A DNA stretch of 17,673 bases from Saprospiraceae bacterium (GCA_025455635.1 JALOMF010000015.1:1-17673), one strand, 5' to 3'; positions 5,824 through 13,122 are shown, counted from the first letter of the stretch. Notes: generated from the letters alone by a model not told the origin. Program-made: numbers and translations.

Positions 5824-6135
5824 TCAATCCTCGCTCTCGTCATCTGGCAAATGATCCACGTTTCCTTTCACGTGCTCAACAAATACTTTTGCAGGCTTGA
5901 AAGACGGAATGTAGTGTTCCGGTATATCAATGGATACATTGCGCTTGATGTGGCGCCCTATCTTTTTCTTTCTTCTTTTGATAACGAAGCTCCCGAAGCC
6001 ACGGATATAGACGTTGTCGCCTCCGGCCAGCGAATTTTTCACTGCCTTGAAGAATTCTTCAAGTGTCACCAAGACGTCAACTTTTGCTACTCCGGTTTTT
6101 TCGGAAATTGCTGTTACTAAGTCAGCTTTTCTCAT
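5824..6135 (-). CDS. HU-family nucleoid DNA-binding protein
   Basis: 103 codons, ATG start at 6135-6133. The N-terminal MRKADLVTAISEKTG and the RGFGSF turn (residues 45-50) are HU/IHF hallmarks. The usual DNA-intercalating beta-arm motif GRNPxTG is replaced by a longer arm, G-R-H-I-K-R-N-V-S-I-D-I-P, then Y-I-P-S-F-K-P-A-K at 75-83, a form typical of Bacteroidota HU. The C-terminus carries an acidic tail (D-D-E-S-E-D). Such proteins bend and package DNA as dimers. It is the first gene of the minus-strand cluster and probably transcribed from a promoter in the A/T-rich region upstream. Confidence 0.95.
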   Translation of the reverse strand: MRKADLVTAISEKTGVAKVDVLVTLEEFFKAVKNSLAGGDNVYIRGFGSFVIKRRKKKIGRHIKRNVSIDIPEHYIPSFKPAKVFVEHVKGNVDHLPDDESED

Positions 6136-6166
6136 CTTATTTAACTGGTTTAGAATGAGTTATGAA

Positions 6167-6200
6167 AAAAACTACTGGTTTCTCAAAACGAGGTCGCAAA
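6167..6200 (-). promoter_or_regulatory. Candidate HU promoter
   Basis: On the minus strand, TTTG at 6200-6197, a 22-bp spacer, then TAGTTTTT at 6174-6167 (one mismatch to TAnnTTTG). It leaves a leader of about 25 nt before the HU ATG. Confidence 0.35.
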
Positions 6201-6218
6201 TTTCGCCTTTTTTTTGAT

Positions 6219-6263
6219 TTAAGGAAATAAAACTCAATTTAATTTCAGCTTTTTTTTCCTTAA
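6219..6263. repeat. A/T-rich inverted repeat in the HU-yicC intergenic region
   Basis: TTAAGGAAA (6219-6227) pairs perfectly with TTTCCTTAA (6255-6263), and a further AAAA/TTTT extends it inward past one mismatch, with an 18-nt A/T-rich loop. It lies between the two divergent promoters and has no gene-associated terminator logic. Confidence 0.4.
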
Positions 6264-6444
6264 TTATCAATGGGTTATGTGTTTTCGGAATCCATAAAAT
6301 GGACTGCTTGGGCGGTTTGGGGCAGCAGCGATGGCTTGCCAACTCACCGCAGCAGTGCTGTGCCTGCCTTTTGCGAAGCCCTAAAGTACGGCCTCTTTTT
6401 GCCAAACTTTAGGAATGCCGCTAATTTATTCTGAGTTGGATAAC

Positions 6445-6452
6445 TATCTTTG
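6445..6452 (+). promoter_or_regulatory. -7 element of the yicC-gmk unit
   Basis: TATCTTTG matches TAnnTTTG exactly, 57 bp before the yicC ATG at 6510. No good TTG is seen 17-23 bp upstream, so this is an extended -7-only match. Confidence 0.45.
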
Positions 6453-6509
6453 CCAAGTTCCAGCCAAGCTTCCAAATTAAGGTTGGTGTTCATCCATTAA
6501 ATTCCAAGT

Positions 6510-7385
6510 ATGCTTTTATCAATGACGGGCTACGGGCGGGCCACCAATTCCTTCGACTCCAAGGTTATCATGGCTGAGGTGCGCTCCCTCAACAGCAAGT
6601 TCACCGACATGCGCGTCAAGATACCCTCCAACCTCCGGGAGAAGGAGCACTATTTTCGCAAGCTCATCAGCGAAAAAATCGAACGGGGCAAGGTTGACCT
6701 GACCATTGAAGTCAAGTCCATGCAGGGCGATGATGCTTTCGGCCTCAACGTCCCACTGTTCAAACGATACTACCAAGAACTCTCTGCCATTGCCGATGAA
6801 ACGGGCATGCCCAAGGACGGACTGATGGGCGCCATCCTTCGCATCCCAAGCGTCATCATGACCGAAGAGGGTGAAATCAACGAAGAAGAATGGTCGGTTA
6901 TCGAAAAAACACTCGAAGGGGCGCTTGCCAATTTCGACGCTTTCCGCAGGGCAGAGGGCGCCGTTATCGAAGAGGACATGCGCTTGCGGGTGAGCAATAT
7001 CAGCAGCGCACTCCAGTTGGTTGACCCTTTTGAGAAAGAACGTATCCTGCTGCTCCGCAACCGAATGCGGCAGAACCTAGAGGAGTTTATGAACAAGGAA
7101 AATATTGACGAGAACCGCTTTGAGCAGGAAGTCATTTTTTACCTTGAAAAAATTGACATCACCGAGGAAAAGGTGCGGCTAGAACAGCATTGCACCTATT
7201 TCTTGGAGCAATTGGCTTCCAAAACCGTCTCCAAAGGCCGCACCCTCAGCTTCATCAGCCAAGAGATGGGCCGTGAAATCAACACCCTCGGCGCCAAAGC
7301 CTACTCCGCTGATATTCAAAAACTCGTGGTCAAAATGAAGGACGACCTCGAAAAAATAAAAGAACAAGTAGCGAACGCTGTATGA
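6510..7385 (+). CDS. yicC: YicC-family endoribonuclease/stress protein
   Basis: 291 codons, full family length. The N-terminus MLLSMTGYGRA is the invariant start of the YicC family, followed by V-R-S-L-N-S-K-F. The C-terminal DUF1732 part, GREINTLGAKAYSADIQKLV, ends in K-E-Q-V-A-N-A-V, matching the family's signature end. YicC/YloC proteins have been described as a distinct class of endoribonuclease acting on mRNA/sRNA; this assignment comes from the literature on E. coli and B. subtilis homologues, not from this sequence. Its stop overlaps the gmk start (ATGA, 7382-7385), implying translational coupling. The yicC-gmk pairing is common in many bacteria. Confidence 0.95.
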   Translation: MLLSMTGYGRATNSFDSKVIMAEVRSLNSKFTDMRVKIPSNLREKEHYFRKLISEKIERGKVDLTIEVKSMQGDDAFGLNVPLFKRYYQELSAIADETGMPKDGLMGAILRIPSVIMTEEGEINEEEWSVIEKTLEGALANFDAFRRAEGAVIEEDMRLRVSNISSALQLVDPFEKERILLLRNRMRQNLEEFMNKENIDENRFEQEVIFYLEKIDITEEKVRLEQHCTYFLEQLASKTVSKGRTLSFISQEMGREINTLGAKAYSADIQKLVVKMKDDLEKIKEQVANAV

Positions 7386-7954
7386 GCAAGGGAAAACTCA
7401 TCGTCGTCACCGCCCCATCCGGTGCTGGCAAGACCACCATTGTGCATCACCTGCTGGACACGTTCCAAAGCCTTGCGTTTTCTGTGTCGGCTACCACCCG
7501 CAGCCAGCGGCAGAATGAACAGGAGGGAAGGGACTACTATTATATTAACGTGCAGAAGTTCAAGGAACTGGTTGCGCAAAACGCCTTCTTGGAATGGCAG
7601 GAGGTGTACGAAGACCAATTTTACGGCACGCTCAAAAGCGAAGTGGAACGACTATGGTCGGAAGGGAAACAGGTGGTTTTCGACATAGACGTGAAGGGCG
7701 CAATGAACGTGAAGGCCGCCTACCCCGAGCAAACCCTCACTATTTTCATAAAGCCGCCATCCAAAGACGTGCTTTTGGAGCGCCTCAAAAAAAGGAAATC
7801 TGAAAGTGAAGAAAGTTTGCGAAAACGTATCGCCAAAGCTACCTATGAACTTACTTTTGAGGCGAACTTTGACAAGGTGCTGGTGAACGACGACCTCGCA
7901 ACCGCACTGCAACAGGCCGAAAAAATCGTGTCCAACTGGCTTTCAGGTGATTGA
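7382..7954 (+). CDS. gmk: Guanylate kinase
   Basis: 190 codons, typical length. The enzyme phosphorylates GMP to GDP with ATP in the cytosol. P-loop at residues 11-19 (APSGAGKTT). The GMP-binding segment is SVSATTRSQRQNEQEGRDYY (34-53), with S35, R40 and the following Arg/Glu in their usual places. F-L-E-W-x-x-V and Y-G-T follow at 69-83, and F-D-I-D-V-K-G-A at 100-107 carries the base-binding aspartate. A LID segment with K-K-R-K-S-E-S-E-E-S-L-R-K-R appears at 136-149. ATG start overlaps the yicC stop by ATGA. No key residue appears to be missing. Confidence 0.97.
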   Translation: MSKGKLIVVTAPSGAGKTTIVHHLLDTFQSLAFSVSATTRSQRQNEQEGRDYYYINVQKFKELVAQNAFLEWQEVYEDQFYGTLKSEVERLWSEGKQVVFDIDVKGAMNVKAAYPEQTLTIFIKPPSKDVLLERLKKRKSESEESLRKRIAKATYELTFEANFDKVLVNDDLATALQQAEKIVSNWLSGD

Positions 7955-8006
7955 TGCCGTAGCCGGGTCACTGTCGGCCTTGGTTTCAAGATGCCAACTA
8001 TCTAAC

Positions 8007-8039
8007 CCGCCCTCGTCTGCCGACAGGCAGGAAAGGCGG
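8007..8039 (+). repeat. Two-tier GC-rich hairpin between gmk and apaG
   Basis: The inner stem CTGCC-gaca-GGCAG (8017-8030) is nested in the outer stem CCGCC/GGCGG (8007-8011 with 8035-8039). No T run follows. It lies 53 nt after the gmk stop and 17 nt before the apaG ATG. It may be an mRNA element or a dispersed REP-like palindrome; it recalls CTGCC-N4-GGCAG palindromes I remember from Bacteroidota intergenic regions, which is unverified. Confidence 0.4.
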
Positions 8040-8056
8040 ACAAGCTGCCAAAACAG

Positions 8057-8443
8057 ATGGAGACCCTTACTACACACGGCATTCAAATCAGCGCAGAACC
8101 CTTCTATCTGCCGCATGAATCCATTCCGATTCAGCATAAATATGTCTTTGCTTATCGAATCACCATCGTCAACCAAAGCGCCGATACAGTGCAGTTGCTG
8201 CGCCGACACTGGTACATCGTTGAGTCGAATGGTGTGGTGCGGGAAGTGGAAGGTGAGGGCGTGGTAGGATTGCAGCCAGTTTTGGCGCCGGGCGAAAGCC
8301 ATCAGTACATCTCGTGGTGCCCTTTGATGACCGATATTGGGAAAATGCACGGCGAGTTTCAAATGGAGCGTCAGCCCCTTGGCATCAAGTTTAATGTCAA
8401 AATACCTGCTTTCAAGCTCTTGCCGCCTTTTAAACTGAACTGA
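8057..8443 (+). CDS. apaG: ApaG protein (DUF525, Co2+/Mg2+ efflux-associated)
   Basis: 128 codons, usual length for ApaG. The fibronectin-III-like beta sandwich shows the family core: Y-R-I-T-I-V-N-Q (33-40), L-L-R-R-H-W-Y-I (47-54), G-E-G-V-V-G-L-Q-P-V-L-A-P-G-E (66-80), and Y-I-S-W-C-P-L at 84-90, then G-K-M-H-G-E-F-Q-M (95-103). ApaG was named from the E. coli apaGH operon and linked to Co2+ resistance and Mg2+ efflux; the biochemical role is still unclear. It lies 102 bp downstream of gmk on the same strand with no terminator T run between, so it is probably transcribed with it. Convergent with the PBP gene. Confidence 0.95.
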   Translation: METLTTHGIQISAEPFYLPHESIPIQHKYVFAYRITIVNQSADTVQLLRRHWYIVESNGVVREVEGEGVVGLQPVLAPGESHQYISWCPLMTDIGKMHGEFQMERQPLGIKFNVKIPAFKLLPPFKLN

Positions 8444-8559
8444 ATCAAGAAACCGGGAAAGGTCATTTATGCAAACTCGCCACTTTGTGGCAGTCGCCCG
8501 TTTGCGCAAGCAAGAAAAACACACTGACCTGGCAGCTAAAGCCAACCTACATGGCTGCC

Positions 8560-11226
8560 TCAATTTCCCTTGCCAAATATCCCATCAATAAAATCCTTTC
8601 GTTTTTCCTGCCGTTCTCGTCGCTTTTCCAGCCGCTCATTTTTCCGCTGAATCCGCTCCGACTCCTCGCTGCGTGCCCCCGTGCTGGACATTCGGCGGTC
8701 TCGCTGTCCTCCTTCTTCTTCGGTGTCTTCGTCAATGGGCAGGTCTATTTCCGTGGCCGTTGTGTCCGCGTTGTTGATGGAGTCCCTCGTGGCCTTCATG
8801 GCCCGTAGGCGGGCGAGGTTGATGTCCCTGATTTCAGGGGAGATGGAGTCCAGCGGGATGTTTTCCCAATAGGCAATCGAGTCGAGCAGCCAGTCCCGTG
8901 GGGCGTAGCGGTCGGGGCAGCCGAAGGCCATTGCGGCAGCGCCAGTCAGCGGCGGGAAGCTTTGTTTTGTCCAGTCCTTGAAGGCAGGGTCGTTGTAGGT
9001 GTTTCTCAAAAAACGACCCACGATGGGCAATGCCGTGGCACCGCCCTGTCCAAGCCTCGTGGAGCGCCAGCGCACCAGCGGCTGCTCGGCACCCACCCAT
9101 GCGCCCACCACCACACTGGGCGTGAAGCACATGAACCAGCCGTCGGAGTTGTTGTCGGTCGTGCCGGTTTTGCCAGCGGCGTGCAGGAAGCGGAAGTCGG
9201 AGTTTTGCAGCCAGCGCAAGCGCCCGCCCGTGCCACCGTCCACCACGCCTTGCAGCAGGTGGCGCACCATGTCGGCGTGCTGATCTTGCAGCACCTTGGC
9301 AAATGTCCTTGGGTCGGGGGTTTCAAACTGCGCAATCGGCTTGCCGTCCTTCGTCTCGATGCGGGAAAGCATCGTCAGCTTGGGCAGCACGCCCCGGTTT
9401 GCGAAGACGGAAAACAGCCGCACCATCTCAAACAGCGTGGCGTCCACGGCGCCAAGCGCAATGCCCGGCTCCCTCGGTATGTCGGCGGTGATGCCCATTC
9501 GTTTTGCTAGCGCAATGACCGAGTCAATGCCCACGCTGTCGTGCAGGATGAGCTGCACGGCGGTCGTGTTCACAGACATGCGCATGCCACCCATCATCGA
9601 GTAACTGCCACCGTACTTGCCGTCGGCGTTGCGGGGTGCCCAGTTTTCCCATTCGGCGTAGGTCTTGAATTCGTTGCTCAGGCGCTCGCACGGCGACACG
9701 CCCTGCTCAATGGCCTTTGCGTACACCACCGGCTTGAAGGTGGACCCCACCTGCCGCAGGGCATTCACGTGGTCGAACTTGAAATGCTTGAAATTGATGC
9801 CGCCTACCCAAGCCAGTACCTTGCCCGTGTGCGGGTCGGCAGCCAGCAGGCCCGTGTTGAGGATGGAAAGGTAGTACTTCAACGAGTCGAGCGGCGACAT
9901 GAGCGTGTCTTGGTCTTGCGTCTCGGTGTTCCAACTGAAGACGGTCATTTTCACCGGGGTCATGAAATTGGAATCAATCTGCTCCTCGGTCAGCCCCCGT
10001 TGTTTGAGTTGCTTGTAGCGGTCGGTGAGTATTTTCTGCGATTGCAGCAGCTCCTCGCTGCCGTAGGTCACGGCGTCCTTGCCATAGCCCCTGAAATGCT
10101 CGATGAACTTCTTTTGCAAGTCCTTCATCTGAAACTGCACGGCCTCTTCGGCGTGGTCCTGCATCTTGGAGTTCAGGGTCGTGTAAATCTTGAGGCCGTC
10201 CGTGTAGAGGTTGTAGGGCCTGCCGTCGGGGTGGGTGTATTTTTTCAGCTCCTCGTCCAATTGCAGGCGAAGCGTCTCCCGGAAGTAGGTGGCCTTGCCG
10301 TCGTTGTGGCTCTCCACGTAGTATTTCGTGACCACGGGCAGCTTCGAGAGTGAATCGGAGGCGGCTTCGTTCAACTTGCCGTATTTCACCATTTGGTTGA
10401 ACACCACGTTGCGGCGCTCCTTCGCCCGCTCGGGGTTTCGCACGGGATTGTAGGCCGTGTTGGCCTTGAGCATGCCCACCAGCGTGGCGGCCTCTTCTAT
10501 TTTTATGTCAAACGGCGTGGTAGAAAAAAAGCGCTCCGCTGCGATTTTTATCCCAAAAACATTCTCCCCGTAGGGCACTGTGTTCAGGTAAAGGGCGAGA
10601 ATCTGGTTTTTGTCATAAACCTTCTCCAGTCGCCGGGCCACTATCATCTCCTTGAACTTGGCCACGGGCACGGTCAGCTTGCCGAGGCGCTTGCGGGGGT
10701 AGAGGTTCTTCGCCAACTGTTGGCTGATGGTGCTGCCGCCGCCGCCCGACTCGTCGCCCTGCAAGATGCTGCGGAACAGCACCCGGAACGTGGCCCGGAG
10801 GTCAACGCCGCCGTGGTCGAAAAAACGGGCATCCTCCGTGGCAATGAGCGCATCAATGACATGCTGTGAAATACTGTCGAGGGACGTGGGCAGGCGGTTC
10901 TCGATGAAATATTTGCCCAAAAGCACACTGTCGGCGGTGTAAACCTCACTGGCCACGCTCTGGTTCAGGTTGCGCAGGTCAGACTTAGAGGCCACATGCC
11001 CGAACACGCCGATGAGAATGGCGAAGATGAAAAGCAGCACGCTCCCAAAACCCAGTGCGAACAGCGAGCCTGTCCACAAAACGAACCTCGCCAAGCGGGG
11101 CGACCTCGCTTTCAGCCTTTGATAGCGCTCCGCAAACGGGCGCAAAACTGGGTAGGCCAGCGACTTGAAGCGCTGCCAATTTGACCCTAAAAATCCTGGT
11201 TGAGACCCTGTTCCCTTGTTTTTCAT
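8560..11226 (-). CDS. Class A penicillin-binding protein (PBP1A-like, bifunctional peptidoglycan synthase)
   Basis: 888 codons, ATG start at 11226-11224. A cytoplasmic basic N-terminus precedes one transmembrane helix (~47-78). The GT51 transglycosylase domain shows A-T-E-D-A-R-F-F-D-H (catalytic E131), G-G-S-T-I-S-Q-Q-L-A-K-N-L-Y (163-176), R-R-L-E-K-V-Y-D-K-x-Q-I-L (198-210) and the LYLNTVPYGENVFGI segment. The transpeptidase domain has SxxK in GSTFK (S495), SVN (551-553) and KTGTT (686-690). It polymerises lipid II and cross-links stem peptides in the periplasm. The C-terminus is unusual: an acidic patch (826-838) followed by a strongly charged Arg/Glu/Lys tail (842-877). Its promoter (11247-11275) is canonical. 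Monocistronic. Confidence 0.95.
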   Translation of the reverse strand: MKNKGTGSQPGFLGSNWQRFKSLAYPVLRPFAERYQRLKARSPRLARFVLWTGSLFALGFGSVLLFIFAILIGVFGHVASKSDLRNLNQSVASEVYTADSVLLGKYFIENRLPTSLDSISQHVIDALIATEDARFFDHGGVDLRATFRVLFRSILQGDESGGGGSTISQQLAKNLYPRKRLGKLTVPVAKFKEMIVARRLEKVYDKNQILALYLNTVPYGENVFGIKIAAERFFSTTPFDIKIEEAATLVGMLKANTAYNPVRNPERAKERRNVVFNQMVKYGKLNEAASDSLSKLPVVTKYYVESHNDGKATYFRETLRLQLDEELKKYTHPDGRPYNLYTDGLKIYTTLNSKMQDHAEEAVQFQMKDLQKKFIEHFRGYGKDAVTYGSEELLQSQKILTDRYKQLKQRGLTEEQIDSNFMTPVKMTVFSWNTETQDQDTLMSPLDSLKYYLSILNTGLLAADPHTGKVLAWVGGINFKHFKFDHVNALRQVGSTFKPVVYAKAIEQGVSPCERLSNEFKTYAEWENWAPRNADGKYGGSYSMMGGMRMSVNTTAVQLILHDSVGIDSVIALAKRMGITADIPREPGIALGAVDATLFEMVRLFSVFANRGVLPKLTMLSRIETKDGKPIAQFETPDPRTFAKVLQDQHADMVRHLLQGVVDGGTGGRLRWLQNSDFRFLHAAGKTGTTDNNSDGWFMCFTPSVVVGAWVGAEQPLVRWRSTRLGQGGATALPIVGRFLRNTYNDPAFKDWTKQSFPPLTGAAAMAFGCPDRYAPRDWLLDSIAYWENIPLDSISPEIRDINLARLRAMKATRDSINNADTTATEIDLPIDEDTEEEGGQRDRRMSSTGARSEESERIQRKNERLEKRRERQEKRKDFIDGIFGKGN

Positions 11227-11246
11227 GCAGTTGAATGGTGTGCCCG

Positions 11247-11275
11247 CAAATGTAACGAAACGTTCAAAGTTTCAA
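11247..11275 (-). promoter_or_regulatory. Promoter of the PBP gene
   Basis: On the minus strand, TTG (11275-11273), 18-bp spacer, TACATTTG (11254-11247): both Bacteroidota boxes match consensus with an ideal spacer. The predicted transcript starts about 14 nt before the ATG at 11226. Confidence 0.65.
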
Positions 11276-11289
11276 GTTTAATGTTTAAA
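11262..11289 (+). repeat. Degenerate 7-bp tandem repeat (GTTYAAW-like), four units
   Basis: Consecutive heptamers GTTCAAA, GTTTCAA, GTTTAAT, GTTTAAA. The first two units overlap the PBP promoter spacer and its -33 element and form the left arm of the larger inverted repeat. Confidence 0.45.
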
Positions 11290-11343
11290 GGTGCTGCCCT
11301 CGGCTTGCCCAATCCTAGCAGCCTCTTTGCCGAAACTTTGAAC
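11262..11343. repeat. 12-bp perfect inverted repeat spanning the PBP/GT39 divergent promoters
   Basis: GTTCAAAGTTTC (11262-11273) is exactly complementary in reverse to GAAACTTTGAAC (11332-11343). The left arm lies within the PBP promoter; the right arm ends 40 bp upstream of the GT39 -7 box. Either a regulator site pair or a byproduct of the local heptamer repeats. Confidence 0.55.
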
Positions 11344-11382
11344 ATGGAGCCTTGAACCCAAAGCCTTTGCACCCAATTTAAA

Positions 11383-11390
11383 TACCTTTG
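11383..11390 (+). promoter_or_regulatory. -7 element of the GT39 gene
   Basis: TACCTTTG matches TAnnTTTG exactly; no TTG lies at a good distance (TTTG at 11366-11369 is too close). It predicts a leader of only about 14 nt before the GTG at 11411. Confidence 0.45.
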
Positions 11391-11410
11391 CCGCTCAAAA
11401 TGTTCGCCCT

Positions 11411-13036
11411 GTGAATCAGCTTCGATTACTGTTGGACAAGCCCCAGCACCTGCTGCTACTGGCAATTGGGCTGCTGCTCTTGCCTGCGCTGACCACCAAC
11501 CTTGGGCTGCTGGCCCTCTACGGCGACGAGAGCATCCGGGCACTGGTGGCCCTCGAAATGGACATCAGTGGCAACTACCTCACCCCCACCATGTTCGGCG
11601 AATTTTACTACAACAAGCCGCCGCTCTACAACTGGATACTGCTGGCCATCTTCAAGCTCACGGGCCGCAACGACGAGTTCATCGCCCGGTTCACCACCGT
11701 CCTTTTCCTGCTGGCCTACGCTGCCACTGTCTTTTTTGTGGTAAAAAAACAGCTGGCCCGCTCCTCCAACGGGCTGGCAACCTCGCCTGCCTTCATGGCT
11801 CTGCTAGTGGCGCTGGGGCTCGTCACCTGTGGCCGCATCCTGTTCTGGGACTCCATGCTGGCGCTGATTGACACCTGCTTTTCCTTGGTGATTTACGCCA
11901 TGCTGATGACCATTTTTGCGCAAGGCGAGCAGGAGCGCTTCGGGCGCTTGTTCGCCGGGGCGTACCTGCTGGCGGCCATCGGGTTCCTGCTCAAGGGGCT
12001 GCCCGCCGTGGTGTTCCTCGGCATTTCCCTCTTGGCTTATTTTTTTTGGTGTAAAAAATGGCGTCCGTTCTTCTCCCTTCGCCACGTGGGCGGCATGGCT
12101 GTTTTCGGTGCGGTGGTAGGCAGCTACTACGCCCTTTACGCCCAGCAAAACGGCTTGGAAAAAGTCTTCACCACCCTTTTCAACGAATCGGCCAAGCGCA
12201 CCTTCGTCGAGCACGGCATCGGCAAGACCATCCTGCACTTTTTCACCTTCCCGTTTGAGATGTGGTACCACTTCCTGCCCTGGACGCTGCTTGCCGTTTA
12301 TTTTTTCAGGAAAAAAGCGCTGGCGCATATCCTTGGCAACCGTTTCGTCACTTGGAACGCATTGGCCTGCGTCACCACCGTGCTGCCTTACTGGGCCTCG
12401 GTCGAAGTCTATCCACGTTACCTGCTCATGCACGTGCCGATGGTCTTCACCGTGCTGTTTTACTTGCATTTCATCCACAAAGAACAAGGCTCGAAGGCTG
12501 TAAAATGGCTGGAAACCACCCTTCAGGGGCTGGCTTGGCTCATGCTGGCAGCCAGTTTCGCACCGCTGTTTTGGAAGGAGGTCCAAGATTTCCCCCACCT
12601 TTATATTAAGGTAGGTTTTCTTGCTGCCGCAACGGGCCTGCTGCTCTGGGGCTACCGCCGCTGGGAGGCACAGCGTTTGCTGACCTTCGTGGCCGTGCTG
12701 CTGGTCGCCCGCATTGGCTTCGACTGGTTCGTGCTGCCCACCCGCTACCATGTTGACTTCAACAACGAAGTGCGCCGTACCTCGGTGGAGGCCGTGGAAA
12801 AAGCAGACGGTCGCCCCATCCACATCTACAAGCACAGCCTCGACGTACAGCCGGTCACGGGCTACTACTTCACCCGTGAAACGGGCGACATTCTCCGCAA
12901 AAAACTGGTCGGCGATTTCAGTAAAGAAGATTTTTATATCCTGGACACCAACCGCTACCACCGGGAGTACGAGACCATTTCTACCCTGAAAATCATGTGG
13001 GAGCACGACGAAATCCTCTTCGTGAAAATCAAGTGA
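11411..13036 (+). CDS. GT39/ArnT-like integral-membrane glycosyltransferase, GTG start
   Basis: 541 codons. The start is GTG at 11411; no in-frame ATG lies upstream within the leader, and the conserved Y-G-D-E motif at residues 37-40 requires it. Family features: D39-E40 in the first periplasmic loop (the catalytic-acid position of ArnT/PMT enzymes), N-K-P-P-L-Y-N-W at 67-74, F-L-L-K-G-L-P-A at ~196-203, and about 10-12 predicted membrane helices, then a soluble C-terminal periplasmic domain (~440-541). Such enzymes move a sugar from a polyprenyl-phosphate donor to lipid A, protein or glycan on the outer face of the inner membrane. Substrate unknown. Diverges from the PBP gene; both act on the cell envelope. 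A bidirectional terminator follows. Confidence 0.85.
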   Translation: MNQLRLLLDKPQHLLLLAIGLLLLPALTTNLGLLALYGDESIRALVALEMDISGNYLTPTMFGEFYYNKPPLYNWILLAIFKLTGRNDEFIARFTTVLFLLAYAATVFFVVKKQLARSSNGLATSPAFMALLVALGLVTCGRILFWDSMLALIDTCFSLVIYAMLMTIFAQGEQERFGRLFAGAYLLAAIGFLLKGLPAVVFLGISLLAYFFWCKKWRPFFSLRHVGGMAVFGAVVGSYYALYAQQNGLEKVFTTLFNESAKRTFVEHGIGKTILHFFTFPFEMWYHFLPWTLLAVYFFRKKALAHILGNRFVTWNALACVTTVLPYWASVEVYPRYLLMHVPMVFTVLFYLHFIHKEQGSKAVKWLETTLQGLAWLMLAASFAPLFWKEVQDFPHLYIKVGFLAAATGLLLWGYRRWEAQRLLTFVAVLLVARIGFDWFVLPTRYHVDFNNEVRRTSVEAVEKADGRPIHIYKHSLDVQPVTGYYFTRETGDILRKKLVGDFSKEDFYILDTNRYHREYETISTLKIMWEHDEILFVKIK

Positions 13037-13056
13037 GCTGTTTACCCAATAAAAAA

Positions 13057-13089
13057 GGCAGCGCCCCAGCCCGGAACGCCGCCATTTTT
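13057..13089. terminator. Bidirectional terminator between the GT39 and Gfo/Idh genes
   Basis: The stem GGCAGCG / CGCCGCC (13057-13063 with 13077-13083, one A-C mismatch) has a 13-nt loop. Plus-strand T run at 13085-13089; the A run at 13051-13056 gives the T run on the minus strand. It serves the convergent genes ending at 13036 and 13123. Confidence 0.65.
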
Positions 13090-13122
13090 ATCAAGTAGTG
13101 TAAATAGCTGCTTGGTAGTTTT

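Larger units (their letters stand above)
6136..6509. other. 374-bp divergent intergenic region between HU and yicC
   Basis: No protein gene is seen. On the minus strand, TTTG (6197-6200) and TAGTTTTT (6167-6174) with a 22-bp spacer form a weak HU promoter. The middle holds an A/T-rich dyad (6219-6263), and the right end holds the exact -7 box of yicC (6445-6452). The stretch 6300-6400 is GC-richer and shows nothing recognisable. Confidence 0.6.
11227..11410. other. Divergent promoter region between the PBP and GT39 genes
   Basis: 184 bp holding two promoters, a 12-bp inverted repeat and degenerate 7-bp tandem repeats; each is listed separately. The remaining bases in the middle (11290-11331) show nothing recognisable. 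Confidence 0.6.

Noticed and set aside
6172..6405. 77-codon minus-strand ORF upstream of HU
   Set aside because: Covers A/T tracts and the dyad; low-complexity and unlike any family I know.
8531..8559. GGCAGC/GCTGCC hairpin between apaG and the PBP gene as a terminator
   Set aside because: Only six base pairs, a long loop and no T run on either strand; too weak to call.
9541..10353. 270-codon plus-strand ORF
   Set aside because: Entirely antisense to the PBP gene, whose motifs are certain; composition (many His, Val, Leu, Arg) is typical of a shadow frame in GC-rich coding DNA.
11804..13006. 400-codon minus-strand ORF
   Set aside because: Fully antisense to the GT39 gene; rich in His/Gln/Gly with no domain pattern, a mirror of membrane-protein codons.
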